Below the pieces are notes generated by a model. The model made no database searches and was not told the DNA's origin. It saw only the letters and a program-made list of their open reading frames with translations. The position numbers and the translations under genes are program-made. DNA of 64,000 nt from Nostoc sp. HK-01 (lineage in GTDB: Bacteria; Cyanobacteriota; Cyanobacteriia; Cyanobacteriales; Nostocaceae): NCBI GenBank assembly GCA_003990705.1, contig AP018321.1, positions 1-64,000 on the forward strand, read 5' to 3'. This document shows, piece after piece, positions 34,054 through 41,992 of the stretch. Every line of letters starts with the position of its first letter. Within the stretch, counting starts at the first letter, position 1.

Positions 34054-34255
34054 ATAAAGGTATAATACTTTTATATGTCAATACATTTCAATACATAGGC
34101 TGATTGTTAAATCTGTAAAGGTAAGTGCTTGTATTTAATACTCTAAAGGTCTAATACGTTAATATATCTGTCTTTTTAACCTACGACCGACTCCTCAAAC
34201 TCCTAAAGGTAAAACCTTTATCAGCCAACTAATAAAGGTCTAATACTTTAATATG
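34054..34255. repeat. Iteron-like repeats upstream of parA (candidate centromere/operator)
   Basis: Three direct copies of about 24 bases lie at 34054-34077, 34143-34166 and 34232-34255 with shared core TAAAGGTxTAATACxTTxAT. The spacing is regular at 89 bases. A degenerate fourth copy lies at about 34115. Another copy lies downstream of the operon at 32823-32842. Type Ib ParA systems keep their centromere upstream of parA, which fits. The whole stretch 34020-34388 contains no gene. Confidence 0.7.
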
Positions 34256-34388
34256 TTTATACATTAATAGTAACTAAGCTGCCTTATCACCACGATTGCT
34301 CATTTACCTCTGCAAATAATAGGTAAGTTTTCTAGGTAACTATCGCTTAGTTACAGATATAGTAGTTACAAAGAGTGAAACAGAAGTT

Positions 34389-34877
34389 ATGCCAAGAAAA
34401 CCTTCGTTGCCGACTGTGGCAAGGGGTATCTTTCAAACCCCAGCCAACAGAGAGATTGAACTGGAGGCGGATTGGGATGACTGGCAGGATTGGTTAATGA
34501 ATGCTGAATCGTTCCGTTACTGCCCTATGTCGAGTGAACCTGCCTACACAATGCGAAAGGAGCAGGGAACTAAGGGGCAGGGTAGTTACTGGTATGCTTA
34601 TCGCAAACAGTCCGGCAATTTGGCCAAATGCTACGTCGGGCTGGATGAGGGATTGACTATTGAAAATTTGGAGGCGGTCGCCAAGCAATTAACCGAGAAG
34701 TTGAAGAGGAAAGTTACCAAGAGCGTATCTGTAACCAACTCTTTAGTTACAGATAGAGGCGCTGTAACTAAGGATGATGAGATAGAGAAATTACAGAAAG
34801 AGAACAAGAAGTTACACAGACAGGTCAAACAGTTACAGAGACAGTTGCAGATTGCTTTAGGAAAGCCAGTAGTCTGA
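34389..34877 (+). CDS. Hypothetical protein with C-terminal coiled coil
   Basis: 162 residues, divergent from parA. The first 100 residues hold a WDDWQDWLMNAESFRYCPMS segment and QGSYWYAYRKQSGNLAKCYV, GLDEGLTIENLEAVAKQLTE. The last 40 form a leucine-heptad coiled coil (KLQKENKKLHRQVKQLQRQL). A GTAACT / AGTTAC inverted repeat and AGTTACAGATA precede the gene, and AGTTACAGATA occurs again inside it. Seen in many Nostoc plasmids as an unknown; a regulator role is possible. Confidence 0.6.
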   Translation: MPRKPSLPTVARGIFQTPANREIELEADWDDWQDWLMNAESFRYCPMSSEPAYTMRKEQGTKGQGSYWYAYRKQSGNLAKCYVGLDEGLTIENLEAVAKQLTEKLKRKVTKSVSVTNSLVTDRGAVTKDDEIEKLQKENKKLHRQVKQLQRQLQIALGKPVV

Positions 34878-35380
34878 TATATCAAGATGAGTTTATCTGC
34901 ACTGCCTTAGCAAATCCCGTGCCGGGATTTATAGTTTCTTTTTCAACTACCTACCGATTAATTAGTCCATCTATTTTCCACCCCCAGGCGATCTCTGTTC
35001 TGTGTAAGTGGGGCGATTTCGTTATTTCGCTATATCGTTACTTCGCTAAATCTAACTGATGTATGATTGGGAATTGTGCAATTCCCGGAGTCGGGAAAAC
35101 TCACAACTTTTTGGCTGAACGCTTGTGAAGGCGATCGCCTAACCGAATATTAGTATTGAATCTCGTCAAATGTTGCCACCGTTTCAAAGAGTCAATTTTT
35201 TCTGAAACATAGTCTGGTTATGATTTTCAGACGACGCATGGCGGCAAAATCGCCTTGGCTACTTTTACCCCTTGACGACATCAAATAGATTCTCATTCCC
35301 ATCCCAATTTAAAGGCACTTCTATTATGGCGGCACGCTTTAAGCAGATTGACTCGCCATTTTCAACGTATATTGTTTCCC
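34878..35380. other. Gene-free stretch with palindromes
   Basis: Holds AAATCCCGTGCCGGGATTT at 34912-34930, the near-perfect palindrome GGGAATTGTGCAATTCCC at 35069, and directly after it TTCCCGGAGTCGGGAA at 35082. Short TTTCGTTA/TTCGCTA repeats occur near 35030. No gene is seen. Confidence 0.5.
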
Positions 35381-35518
35381 CTTCAAAAAATTGGCGGTAA
35401 GTATCTTGAACAATTCCAACCAAATCCGACTTTGGGAATAACCCAAGAAACCCTCAGTCGCATCCGCGCCAGATATCGAAATCAGCAACGCCGCCGTCAT
35501 CTAGCCCAGGAAATTTGA
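35381..35518 (+). pseudogene. C-terminal remnant of a Crp/Fnr-type regulator
   Basis: One frame reads LQKIGGKYLEQFQPNPTLG, then ITQETLSRIRARYRNQQRRR, and stops. GIT-x-ETLSRIR is the recognition helix of the HTH_Crp domain (compare GVTPETLSRIR in family members). The N-terminal cNMP-binding domain is absent and no start codon is apparent. It lies directly before the Coq4-like gene. Confidence 0.5.
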
Positions 35519-35625
35519 TCTTAATCAAATTTGACCTATATCAAAAAAATCCCCTATTGCTTACCTGTGGAGTCACCGTAGGATGCAGTTGTCGAAAACA
35601 AACAACGCACCGCGAGGTAACAATC

Positions 35626-36387
35626 ATGGGATTCAAATATATCAACGAACTAGCAACTCCTGAAAATGTTGATAAACTGCTGTCTTTAGTTGACATGGTT
35701 GCTGGGGGGAGAGTTGACACGCAAAACATCTTCGATATTGAGGATGCTTTGACTGATAGTGAGCAAATGAAAAGATGTTTGCAGGTTGTCCGTCAAAATC
35801 CAGACTCAGCACAATTAGTTGATGAGCGTTATATGGGCCCAGATTTTGATCTGGAAACCTTGCTGAAGCTGCCGGAAGGCTCATTGGGTTGGACTTATGC
35901 TCGTGTTCTCAGTGCTATGAACTATGATATAGGGTTCTATCGCCTCCGAAAGATTGAATCAGATGTCGATTATATTACCCATCGCGTTCGCAAAACTCAT
36001 GATCTGCATCATATTTTGACGGGCTTTAGCTTTGATGACTACGGTGAACTGGGAGTGATTTCAGTGACGGTTGGGCAAATTGGCTATCCCGCATTCACGT
36101 TCATTGATTTGGTTGGTTCGTTGTTAGCGTTCATGGCTAATCAAGCACGGGAAGGCATCAATTCTCCTCTGGAATATAATTTTGACCTGGTTTCTCAAGG
36201 CATCCGCATTGCACGGCAAGCTACACCCTTGTTTCCGGTGAAGTTTGAAGAAGGACTGGAACGTCCTATAGACGAGTGGCGTGCCGAATTAAACATTGTG
36301 CCAGTGACCGAAGGACTCTGGAGTTGGTATAGCCGTCCTTATCTGCGGGATGCGATCTCCCCCACTCTCGCAGCACAGGCTCATTAA
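35626..36387 (+). CDS. Coq4-family protein
   Basis: 253 residues from the ATG at 35626, preceded by GAGG at 8 bases; a longer in-frame start at 35515 lies inside the regulator remnant and is rejected. The Coq4 signature is present: HRVRKTHDLHHILTGFSFDD, with the HD-x3-H zinc-binding motif, then GELGVISVTVGQIGYPAFTF. The N-terminal half (MGFKYINELATPENVDKLLS, then YMGPDFDLETLLKLPEGSLG) is also typical. In eukaryotes and proteobacteria Coq4 acts in ubiquinone synthesis; cyanobacteria use plastoquinone, so the role here is open. The next gene encodes a pterin dehydratase. Confidence 0.85.
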   Translation: MGFKYINELATPENVDKLLSLVDMVAGGRVDTQNIFDIEDALTDSEQMKRCLQVVRQNPDSAQLVDERYMGPDFDLETLLKLPEGSLGWTYARVLSAMNYDIGFYRLRKIESDVDYITHRVRKTHDLHHILTGFSFDDYGELGVISVTVGQIGYPAFTFIDLVGSLLAFMANQAREGINSPLEYNFDLVSQGIRIARQATPLFPVKFEEGLERPIDEWRAELNIVPVTEGLWSWYSRPYLRDAISPTLAAQAH

Positions 36388-36424
36388 TCGACTGTTGAGG
36401 ACATCATCTCCCGTTGATCAGGCT

Positions 36425-36459
36425 TTGAAGGGCATCCAACAGGAGATGATGCCCTTCAA
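36425..36459 (+). terminator. Hairpin between the Coq4-like and pterin dehydratase genes
   Basis: TTGAAGGGCATC and GATGCCCTTCAA form a perfect 12-bp stem with an 11-base loop, followed by GTTTG rather than a pure T-run. A second overlapping pairing, CATCATCTCC / GGAGATGATG, could make a switch. Confidence 0.55.
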
Positions 36460-36501
36460 GTTTGACGCAATTCTGATAAATCGATTGGAGACATAAATTG
36501 T

Positions 36502-36804
36502 ATGATTGGCAATCAATTGGTACATTGCGCTGTGCTATCACCGGATGAACTGGAGCGCGCGCTCGCAAGACTAAATCATTGGAAGATTGTAGACGGTAAA
36601 CTCTACCGCCACTTTGAATTCACCTCGTTTATCGCAGCATTTGGCTTTATGACTCGCGTTGCACTGATTGCAGAAACTCAAGGCCATCATCCAGAGTGGT
36701 TCAATGTTTATAACCAGGTTACAGTTCAACTGACAACCCACGATGCAGGTGGAATTACCATGAATGATGTTACTCTTGCCCAAAGCATTGATATGCAATT
36801 ATAA
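36502..36804 (+). CDS. Pterin-4a-carbinolamine dehydratase family protein
   Basis: A 100-residue protein with the family signature [20 protein letters not shown], then [20 protein letters not shown] and [18 protein letters not shown]. The catalytic His pair is in GHHPEW and the final His in THDAGGIT. The enzyme dehydrates 4a-hydroxy-tetrahydropterin and recycles pterin cofactors. It lies 114 bases after the Coq4-like gene, in the same direction, with a hairpin between. Confidence 0.9.
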   Translation: MIGNQLVHCAVLSPDELERALARLNHWKIVDGKLYRHFEFTSFIAAFGFMTRVALIAETQGHHPEWFNVYNQVTVQLTTHDAGGITMNDVTLAQSIDMQL

Positions 36805-37440
36805 ATGCCCAAACCTGCAATCAAGACATTTTCAAACCAGGATTATTTGCAACTATAATTTCATTTGAGCCAGGATTATTTGCAAACAAGCTCAACGCTT
36901 ACCAGGACTGAGTTTTCAGTATTAACAGCAGTTGGTCAAGAAACTTCCATTTAGAGTTATCGTCATTTCCTTTTGACCACTGAATGACATTGGTTCCATC
37001 AACACTACTACCACCTGATACATTTAAAACTTTGCTACTAGTAGTTTACCAACCCAAAATTGCTGTGTAGGTCGAGCAGGGGGAGAAAATTCATCCCTCC
37101 CCAGCCCCCCAGCTTCCCCTGCCTGCCACCACGCAAAGTTCTCTTGGCAGAGTACTAGTTTTATTGACAAGGTAGTAATAGCAGTTTCCACTACCACACA
37201 CCATTATCTAGCACCGGGGGGCGATCGCGCTCTTGTTGAAGGAAGGGCAACAATACTTGTGATAGACAATATTGAGTGAGCAATGGTGATTTGTCTAGTT
37301 GATAAATCGTAGCAAGAGAGTGAGTGATATCAACGCTGCCTAGCAACCCCAGCCCCAGATTGATCTTTCGCGTCAAAGCAACAGTGTAGAATTTTCCCCA
37401 GATGCTACTCAAAAAATGTTTCGCTTGGTTAGTGGAGACT
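36805..37440. other. Gene-poor stretch with an outer-repeat relative
   Basis: At about 36808-36890 lies a solo copy of the arm flanking the ISL3 element: AACCTGCAATCAAGACATTT, then CCAGGATTATTTGCAA twice. The rest, to the start at 37441, holds a GC-rich CCCTCCCC tract near 37097 but no convincing gene. Confidence 0.5.
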
Positions 37441-37932
37441 ATGACACGTTGGAATATTACAGGTACTTGGATTGGTGAATACTCTTATGATCCAAACGAA
37501 TTATATCCTTTTCATCAACTAAGTGTTCCCTTTACATTAGTGCTGCAACAGTCTTGGTTTGGTAGATTTCGAGGGCAAGTTCAAGATGATCCGCAAAGAG
37601 GAATGCCAGAGCCAGGTTTTGTACTTGGACAAATAGCAGGTGATAAAATTTCCTTCTTTAAACGAATGCCTGTGCTTTACGTTGCAACACCCACAGGCTT
37701 GAAAACATTATTTGATTACTGGTTATCTGAGTACGGCATTAGATTAGATCATCAAGTGGAACATCCACCAATTCATTACCAAGGAGAATTTTCCCCCTCA
37801 CAGAATCAAGCCATTGGAGTATGGCGACTTGGTGACAATACTATTCGTGTTCAAAGCCAAGGCAAACTTCTAGAGACAGTTATACCTGTAAGCACCGGGA
37901 TATGGCGTATGGAACGAAAAAAGTTCAGTTGA
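37441..37932 (+). CDS. Hypothetical protein, lipocalin-like start
   Basis: 163 residues from MTRWNITGTWIGEYSYDPNE; GGAG lies 8 bases upstream, and the frame extension to 37402 is not needed. The WNITGTWIGEYSYD opening followed by alternating strands (FTLVLQQSWFGRFRGQVQDD, GFVLGQIAGDKISFFKRM) suggests a small beta barrel. No signal peptide. Similar unnamed proteins occur in cyanobacteria; function unknown. Confidence 0.6.
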   Translation: MTRWNITGTWIGEYSYDPNELYPFHQLSVPFTLVLQQSWFGRFRGQVQDDPQRGMPEPGFVLGQIAGDKISFFKRMPVLYVATPTGLKTLFDYWLSEYGIRLDHQVEHPPIHYQGEFSPSQNQAIGVWRLGDNTIRVQSQGKLLETVIPVSTGIWRMERKKFS

Positions 37933-38141
37933 AGTCCGCCCCATCGTCCGAGCCGATTGATTCTCATCCCCTGACTTTAAACCCTGTGATCCACAACCTA
38001 CAACGATTTGACCGAATCAAAGAATTTATATTACTTTTGGAGGAGTTAAGAACATTACTGAGGTTGCTGGTAATAACAAATTGTTAATCAATAATATCTA
38101 AATTGATGGAGCTTAAAATGAGGTAGAGAATGTTGTAGCTT

Positions 38142-38375
38142 ATGGTTGCACTGATTGCTCAGAGTCCTATATTAACCTCGCCCTGGCAGGTGCCAATTCC
38201 TCAGAAAGAGTATGTAAATGACCGTGTTGTTATATATTACAGGGATAATTCTTGGGTTCCAATTAAGTACTGTTATTTGTTAAAAGCAATTGAACTTCAT
38301 TACAGGATTTGGAACCAATCAGGTAAAGAAGTTTTTGTATTTCCGACTGATTTAGACCCTAATAGTTTTTCCTAA
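38142..38375 (+). CDS. Small hypothetical protein
   Basis: 77 residues: MVALIAQSPILTSPWQVPIP, then QKEYVNDRVVIYYRDNSWVP and IKYCYLLKAIELHYRIWNQS. It appears soluble, with mixed alpha and beta structure. It is convergent with the paralogous gene at 38382. No family recognised. Confidence 0.45.
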   Translation: MVALIAQSPILTSPWQVPIPQKEYVNDRVVIYYRDNSWVPIKYCYLLKAIELHYRIWNQSGKEVFVFPTDLDPNSFS

Positions 38376-38381
38376 CTAGCT

Positions 38382-38741
38382 TCATTTATCCTTCACGAAC
38401 ATAAGTTCAATCGATAATCGTGTGTCATAAATCTGGATAATTCTCACAACGCACCTGTATAAACCAATCATGGAAATTCCTAGAGGGCTACGAGAACCAT
38501 ATTTTGCTTCTATCCCATCAAACCACCTTTGAAACTGCTCATCAGACCAGTCTTGTGCAATGTCTTCAAGACAACCTTGAAGCATTTCTCTTCCGCATTC
38601 GGCTGGAAATTCAGCATCACTAGCAGCATTCTGAGCATCTTCAATACATTCAAGGGCGGCAATCAAAACTGCGGCACTAGTTTGTTTGTTAATGTTGCAG
38701 TGCTTTCTGCCTGCATGATTTCCTTTACCAGATAATTGCAT
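38382..38741 (-). CDS. Hypothetical protein of the ECGREML family (copy 1)
   Basis: 119 residues. The central region FPAECGREMLQGCLEDIAQD, then WSDEQFQRWFDGIEAKYGSR, is nearly identical in pattern to the next upstream gene (FPAECGREMLEGYLQDLAQG, WSQQQFETWFMDMEAKYGSR). The two are tandem leftward duplicates, 188 bases apart, with different N-termini. All-helical. No family function known. Confidence 0.6.
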   Translation of the reverse strand: MQLSGKGNHAGRKHCNINKQTSAAVLIAALECIEDAQNAASDAEFPAECGREMLQGCLEDIAQDWSDEQFQRWFDGIEAKYGSRSPLGISMIGLYRCVVRIIQIYDTRLSIELMFVKDK

Positions 38742-38929
38742 ATATAATAATTAAAAGAATCTAAAAAATCGGCAATAACCCAGCATTGCTAACTCCTGCC
38801 GAATTTCTCTTCTTTTTAGTTATTCAACATCAGCAATTTCTTCTCATGCACCTTTAGGATGATTGTAAAATCCGACTGTCAGACAGATGACATAATCGCT
38901 ATCTGTGTGCATGAACCGCACTACTTCAT

Positions 38930-39322
38930 CTATCTAGGGAGCGAATTAAGCTCTGTAGTTAAAACAAAATCATCAGTATTGACCCGTTGCATAATATTTC
39001 TGTACAAACAACTCAATGAGATTCCACTCTTGCTACGAGAACCATACTTAGCTTCCATGTCCATAAACCATGTTTCAAACTGCTGCTGTGACCAACCTTG
39101 TGCAAGGTCTTGAAGATAACCCTCAAGCATTTCTCTTCCGCACTCAGCCGGAAATCCTGCCCTGATTGCAGCATTCTGGCAATTTTCCATATATTCTTTA
39201 ACAGCACTCATAGGAATATTAGTAGTAGATCTAGCTATTTTGTAACACTTAATGTCTGTTTTATTACGCAGAATCAATAAGTCTAGATATTTACATAAAT
39301 CTTTAAAAAACGGCAATGCCAC
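38930..39322 (-). CDS. Hypothetical protein of the ECGREML family (copy 2)
   Basis: 130 residues from a GTG start (VALPFFKDLCKYLDLLILRN). It shares the ECGREML core with the downstream tandem copy, and its N-terminal 42 residues with the partial gene at the left edge of the window. The upstream DNA is part of the same long direct repeat, so promoter and 5' end were duplicated together. Confidence 0.6.
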   Translation of the reverse strand: MALPFFKDLCKYLDLLILRNKTDIKCYKIARSTTNIPMSAVKEYMENCQNAAIRAGFPAECGREMLEGYLQDLAQGWSQQQFETWFMDMEAKYGSRSKSGISLSCLYRNIMQRVNTDDFVLTTELNSLPR

Positions 39323-39472
39323 AATTTAACGCTTCCAACACACAATCGGAAATTTTAGACAACCCCCCAATAGGAGAAGCAAAAATACTTTTTTAGGTGA
39401 TACAAAATACACAGTCATTAATTTATACATCCCCTCCTGCACTGTATCCTTGTAGGAGGATTTTATAATTGA
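39200..39472. repeat. Long direct repeat, right copy (partner 13-296)
   Basis: Covers the 5' end of the 38930-39322 gene and about 150 bases upstream, including the CCTCCTGCA / TGTAGGAGG hairpin at about 39434-39460. It is in the same orientation as the left copy. Confidence 0.8.
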
Positions 39473-39746
39473 CCCAAACCAGCGGAATCACTTCTCAATT
39501 CAGGAAAATAAACATAGTGTGGGGTTGAGACTGGAATGGTGATGCCTATCTTCTGCAATTCGAGAAGCATCAAAATCTTGGAGTCAAATTTTAGTAGGGC
39601 AGATATTCCGACATAACATAACGTAGTGCTATTTTCATCCTAATTTTTATCACCACGTAACAGGCTCGTGCAGTTTGGAGTCGAAATTTTAGTAGGCAGA
39701 GATTCCCACATGGCCTAGATATAGCGAAGATACAGTTGGCGAAATA

Positions 39747-39775
39747 TTACTTAATATAAAAACGGCGGATTCAGG
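39747..39775 (-). pseudogene. 3' end of an SF1 helicase gene abutting a group II intron end
   Basis: On the minus strand ATCCGCCGTTTTTATATTAA, then GTAA, encodes IRRFYIK-stop and continues into TATTTCGCCAAC. It matches the last codons and downstream bases of the helicase remnant at 42316-42365 (NRRFYFK-stop). The match ends exactly where the intron-like sequence begins, as expected for an intron inserted near the end of a second copy of this gene. Confidence 0.5.
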
Positions 39776-39930
39776 TTGAGTCGATGGGAGCTATTAAGCC
39801 CCGCACCTCTCAGTTAGATCCGGACGTACCCATTTCTGTGTATCCGGCTCCTGATGTTCTTAAGGTTGGCTTCCTCTACCTTTCCGCGCTTCGTTACTTC
39901 CGCAATCATAGTGACATCGTGAAATCTACA
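39776..39930 (-). ncRNA. Group II intron 3' remnant (domain V and flanks)
   Basis: On the minus strand 39850-39816 reads GAGCCGGATACACAGAAATG, then GGTACGTCCGGATCT. This is a 35-base helix-GAAA-helix shape typical of domain V. It is preceded by AACGAAGCGCGGAAAGGTAG and AGGAAGCCAACCTTAAGAAC, sequences common before domain V. No reverse transcriptase frame and no 5' intron half are seen, so only the 3' end remains. Confidence 0.5.
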
Positions 39931-40063
39931 TACGGTGAAGTTATATAAACACTACTGCAATTTCTATGCTTAAATAAACTTTTTTCACCTTCACCACGTA
40001 CACTAGAAACTAAAACCGAGTCAGTTGACCCAACCTCAACGTATCTACTAGGAACGCAAGCCA

Positions 40064-40834
40064 GTGTCAACTCCTGACAAACAATGCCGCATTATAGCCC
40101 TGTTTAATCAGGCAGGTGGTGTCGCCAAATCGACACTGACCCAAAACCTGGGATACCACCTAGCAAAACGAGAACACCGCGTTCTCCTCATCGACATAGA
40201 CCCCCAAGCCTCATTGACCAAATTCATGGGGTTAGTGCCATCTCAGTTACAAAAAACCGTTGCTGATGCTATTATCGACGAGCAGCCCTTACCGATTCAT
40301 GAAGATATTCACGGTATGGACTTGGCTCCTGCTAACCGAGTCCTCAGTGGAGCCGAAATGCAGTTAGTTAGTGCTGCCATGCGCGACTTCCGCCTGAAGG
40401 AAGCTGTTGCACCTATTTTAGATGAATATGATTTTATCCTTATAGACTGTCCCCCCAGTTTAGGATTACTTTCTTATATCTCCCTAGTCGCAGCCACACA
40501 TGTCCTCGTCCCTGTGGAAACCCATGTTAAAGCCTTCGAGGGAACTGATGAACTCTTACAAACTATTACCCACGTAAAAAATAAAGCCAACCGCAAAATC
40601 GAAATAGCCGGGTTTGTTCCCACAAGGTATGCTCACCAGAACTCAGCCGATAAACGAGCATTAGCAGCTATGCAAGAACAACTTTCGGTTTGGGGTCGAA
40701 TCTTCCCAGCCATCCCCAGAGCTACCGCTTTTGTCGATGCGTCAGAAGAACGTGCGCCCCTGGCAGTATTTGACCCCAAACATTCTGTAGTCCCTATTCT
40801 TGAAGAAATCGCCTTGGCATTGGAGGCATTATGA
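40064..40834 (+). CDS. parA: ParA-family partition ATPase of the parAB operon
   Basis: 256 residues from a GTG start (VSTPDKQCRIIALFNQAGGV). Walker A is FNQAGGVAKSTLTQNLGYHL, a variant with Ala-Lys-Ser at the P-loop end and QAG replacing KGG. A' is VLLIDIDPQASLTKFMG and B is YDFILIDCPPSLGLLSYISL. No N-terminal HTH. It is the first gene of an operon with parB, overlapping by 4 bases, and is unrelated in detail to the parA at 33294-34019, so this window carries two ParA systems plus ParM. Confidence 0.92.
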   Translation: MSTPDKQCRIIALFNQAGGVAKSTLTQNLGYHLAKREHRVLLIDIDPQASLTKFMGLVPSQLQKTVADAIIDEQPLPIHEDIHGMDLAPANRVLSGAEMQLVSAAMRDFRLKEAVAPILDEYDFILIDCPPSLGLLSYISLVAATHVLVPVETHVKAFEGTDELLQTITHVKNKANRKIEIAGFVPTRYAHQNSADKRALAAMQEQLSVWGRIFPAIPRATAFVDASEERAPLAVFDPKHSVVPILEEIALALEAL

Positions 40835-41988
40835 TAAGACGCAAGCAAACTGACAAACCCTTTGGTGGACAAATTACCACACCACCCCCAGCACCTTGGT
40901 TAGACTCAACAGACACAGAAACACCAAGAGCTACTGAAACTACTATCAAACTCGAAGATATAGTACTGCCTCAACAGCAACCAAGGCGATACTTTGACCC
41001 ACAAGCATTAAAAGAATTATTTGAGTCAGTCAAACAGCATGGCATTCTCCAACCTCTGTTAGTGCGCCCCCTGGGCAAAGGAAAATACGAACTAGTAGCA
41101 GGAGAACGACGCTATCGAGCAGGGCAGGAAGCAAAGCTTGAAGTTGCGCCTGTGGTTGTCCGTGAGCTATCGAATGACCAAGCTTTTCAGTTGGCTTTGA
41201 TTGAAAACCTACAACGAGAAGACCTGAACCCAGTTGAAGAAACAGAAGGTATTTTGCATCTGTTAGCCATCCGGCTTAAGTGCGATGTAGAAGCTGTGAA
41301 ATCCTTGCTGTACCGCATGAAAAATGCTCACAGCAAAGAAGAACAGCAATCAACAGACTCCCCAGATGAATCTAGGAGAAACGTTTCTCCTAAAGGCGAA
41401 GAAACGGAATCAACAGATAGCATTTCTGATAATTTAGAGGAAGAAACAGAATCTAGGAGAAACGTTTCTCCTAACTCAGAATCAACAGAATCAGACGGTA
41501 AGATTTCTGACGATTTAGACGAGCAGACAGAATCTAGGAGAAACGTTTCTCCTAAAGTGGAGTTGGAGCAATCAAAGACGGTAGAGCAGGTATTTGAGAG
41601 CTTGGGGCTGATGAATTGGCTATCATTCACCACCAAGCGTTTACCATTACTCAATCTGCCAGAAGACATTTTAATGGCACTGCGAGAGGGCAAACTAGAA
41701 TACACCAAAGCGCAAGCATTGGCACGGGTAAAAGACGAGGAACTGCGAAAGCAACTCTTGTCGGAAGCAATAACAAACGATTGGTCTTTAAGCCAAATTA
41801 AAGAGCAAATCATCGCCAACACTTCATCTGAACCACCACCATCAACTAAAACACGTAACCAAATACCAGAACGGCTAAAAGATATCACCCAGCGCATTAA
41901 AAAACGTCAGCTATGGAAAGAACCACGAAAGCAAAAACAGCTAGTAAATCTTCTGAACAAGCTGGAAGCCTTACTTGGGGACGAGTGA
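40831..41988 (+). CDS. parB: ParB-family centromere-binding protein with repeated linker
   Basis: 385 residues. The N-terminal ParB/Spo0J domain has LEDIVLPQQQPRRYFDPQAL, then SVKQHGILQPLLVRPLGKGK, YELVAGERRYRAGQEAK and NLQREDLNPVEETEGILHLL. That covers the CTP-binding ERRYRA motif and the region before the HTH. A 27-residue unit starting ESRRNVSP is repeated about 2.5 times at roughly 180-245. The C-terminal helical domain begins EQVFESLGLMNWLSFTTKRL. The start is the ATGA overlap with parA. Each repeat encodes a perfect 20-bp DNA palindrome. Confidence 0.9.
   Translation: MIRRKQTDKPFGGQITTPPPAPWLDSTDTETPRATETTIKLEDIVLPQQQPRRYFDPQALKELFESVKQHGILQPLLVRPLGKGKYELVAGERRYRAGQEAKLEVAPVVVRELSNDQAFQLALIENLQREDLNPVEETEGILHLLAIRLKCDVEAVKSLLYRMKNAHSKEEQQSTDSPDESRRNVSPKGEETESTDSISDNLEEETESRRNVSPNSESTESDGKISDDLDEQTESRRNVSPKVELEQSKTVEQVFESLGLMNWLSFTTKRLPLLNLPEDILMALREGKLEYTKAQALARVKDEELRKQLLSEAITNDWSLSQIKEQIIANTSSEPPPSTKTRNQIPERLKDITQRIKKRQLWKEPRKQKQLVNLLNKLEALLGDE
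41373..41554. repeat. Three perfect 20-bp palindromes at 81-bp period inside parB
   Basis: TAGGAGAAACGTTTCTCCTA occurs without mismatch at 41373-41392, 41454-41473 and 41535-41554. Spacing is exactly 81 bp (27 codons), with diverged sequence between. Conservation of the palindrome but not of the intervening codons points to selection or mobility at DNA level. Confidence 0.9.
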
Positions 41989-41992
41989 ATAG

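Larger units (their letters stand above)
39473..40063. other. Gene-free stretch: short direct repeats and intron/helicase debris
   Basis: A 38-base sequence starting TTGGAGTCAAATTTTAGTAG near 39579 recurs with changes near 39677. The remainder to 39950 is covered by the helicase 3' remnant and the group II intron remnant. The last 110 bases should contain the parA promoter. Confidence 0.5.

Noticed and set aside
41328-41897. 189-codon frame opposite parB
   Set aside because: Serine-rich antisense frame kept open by the ParB linker repeats; ParB is clearly the real gene.
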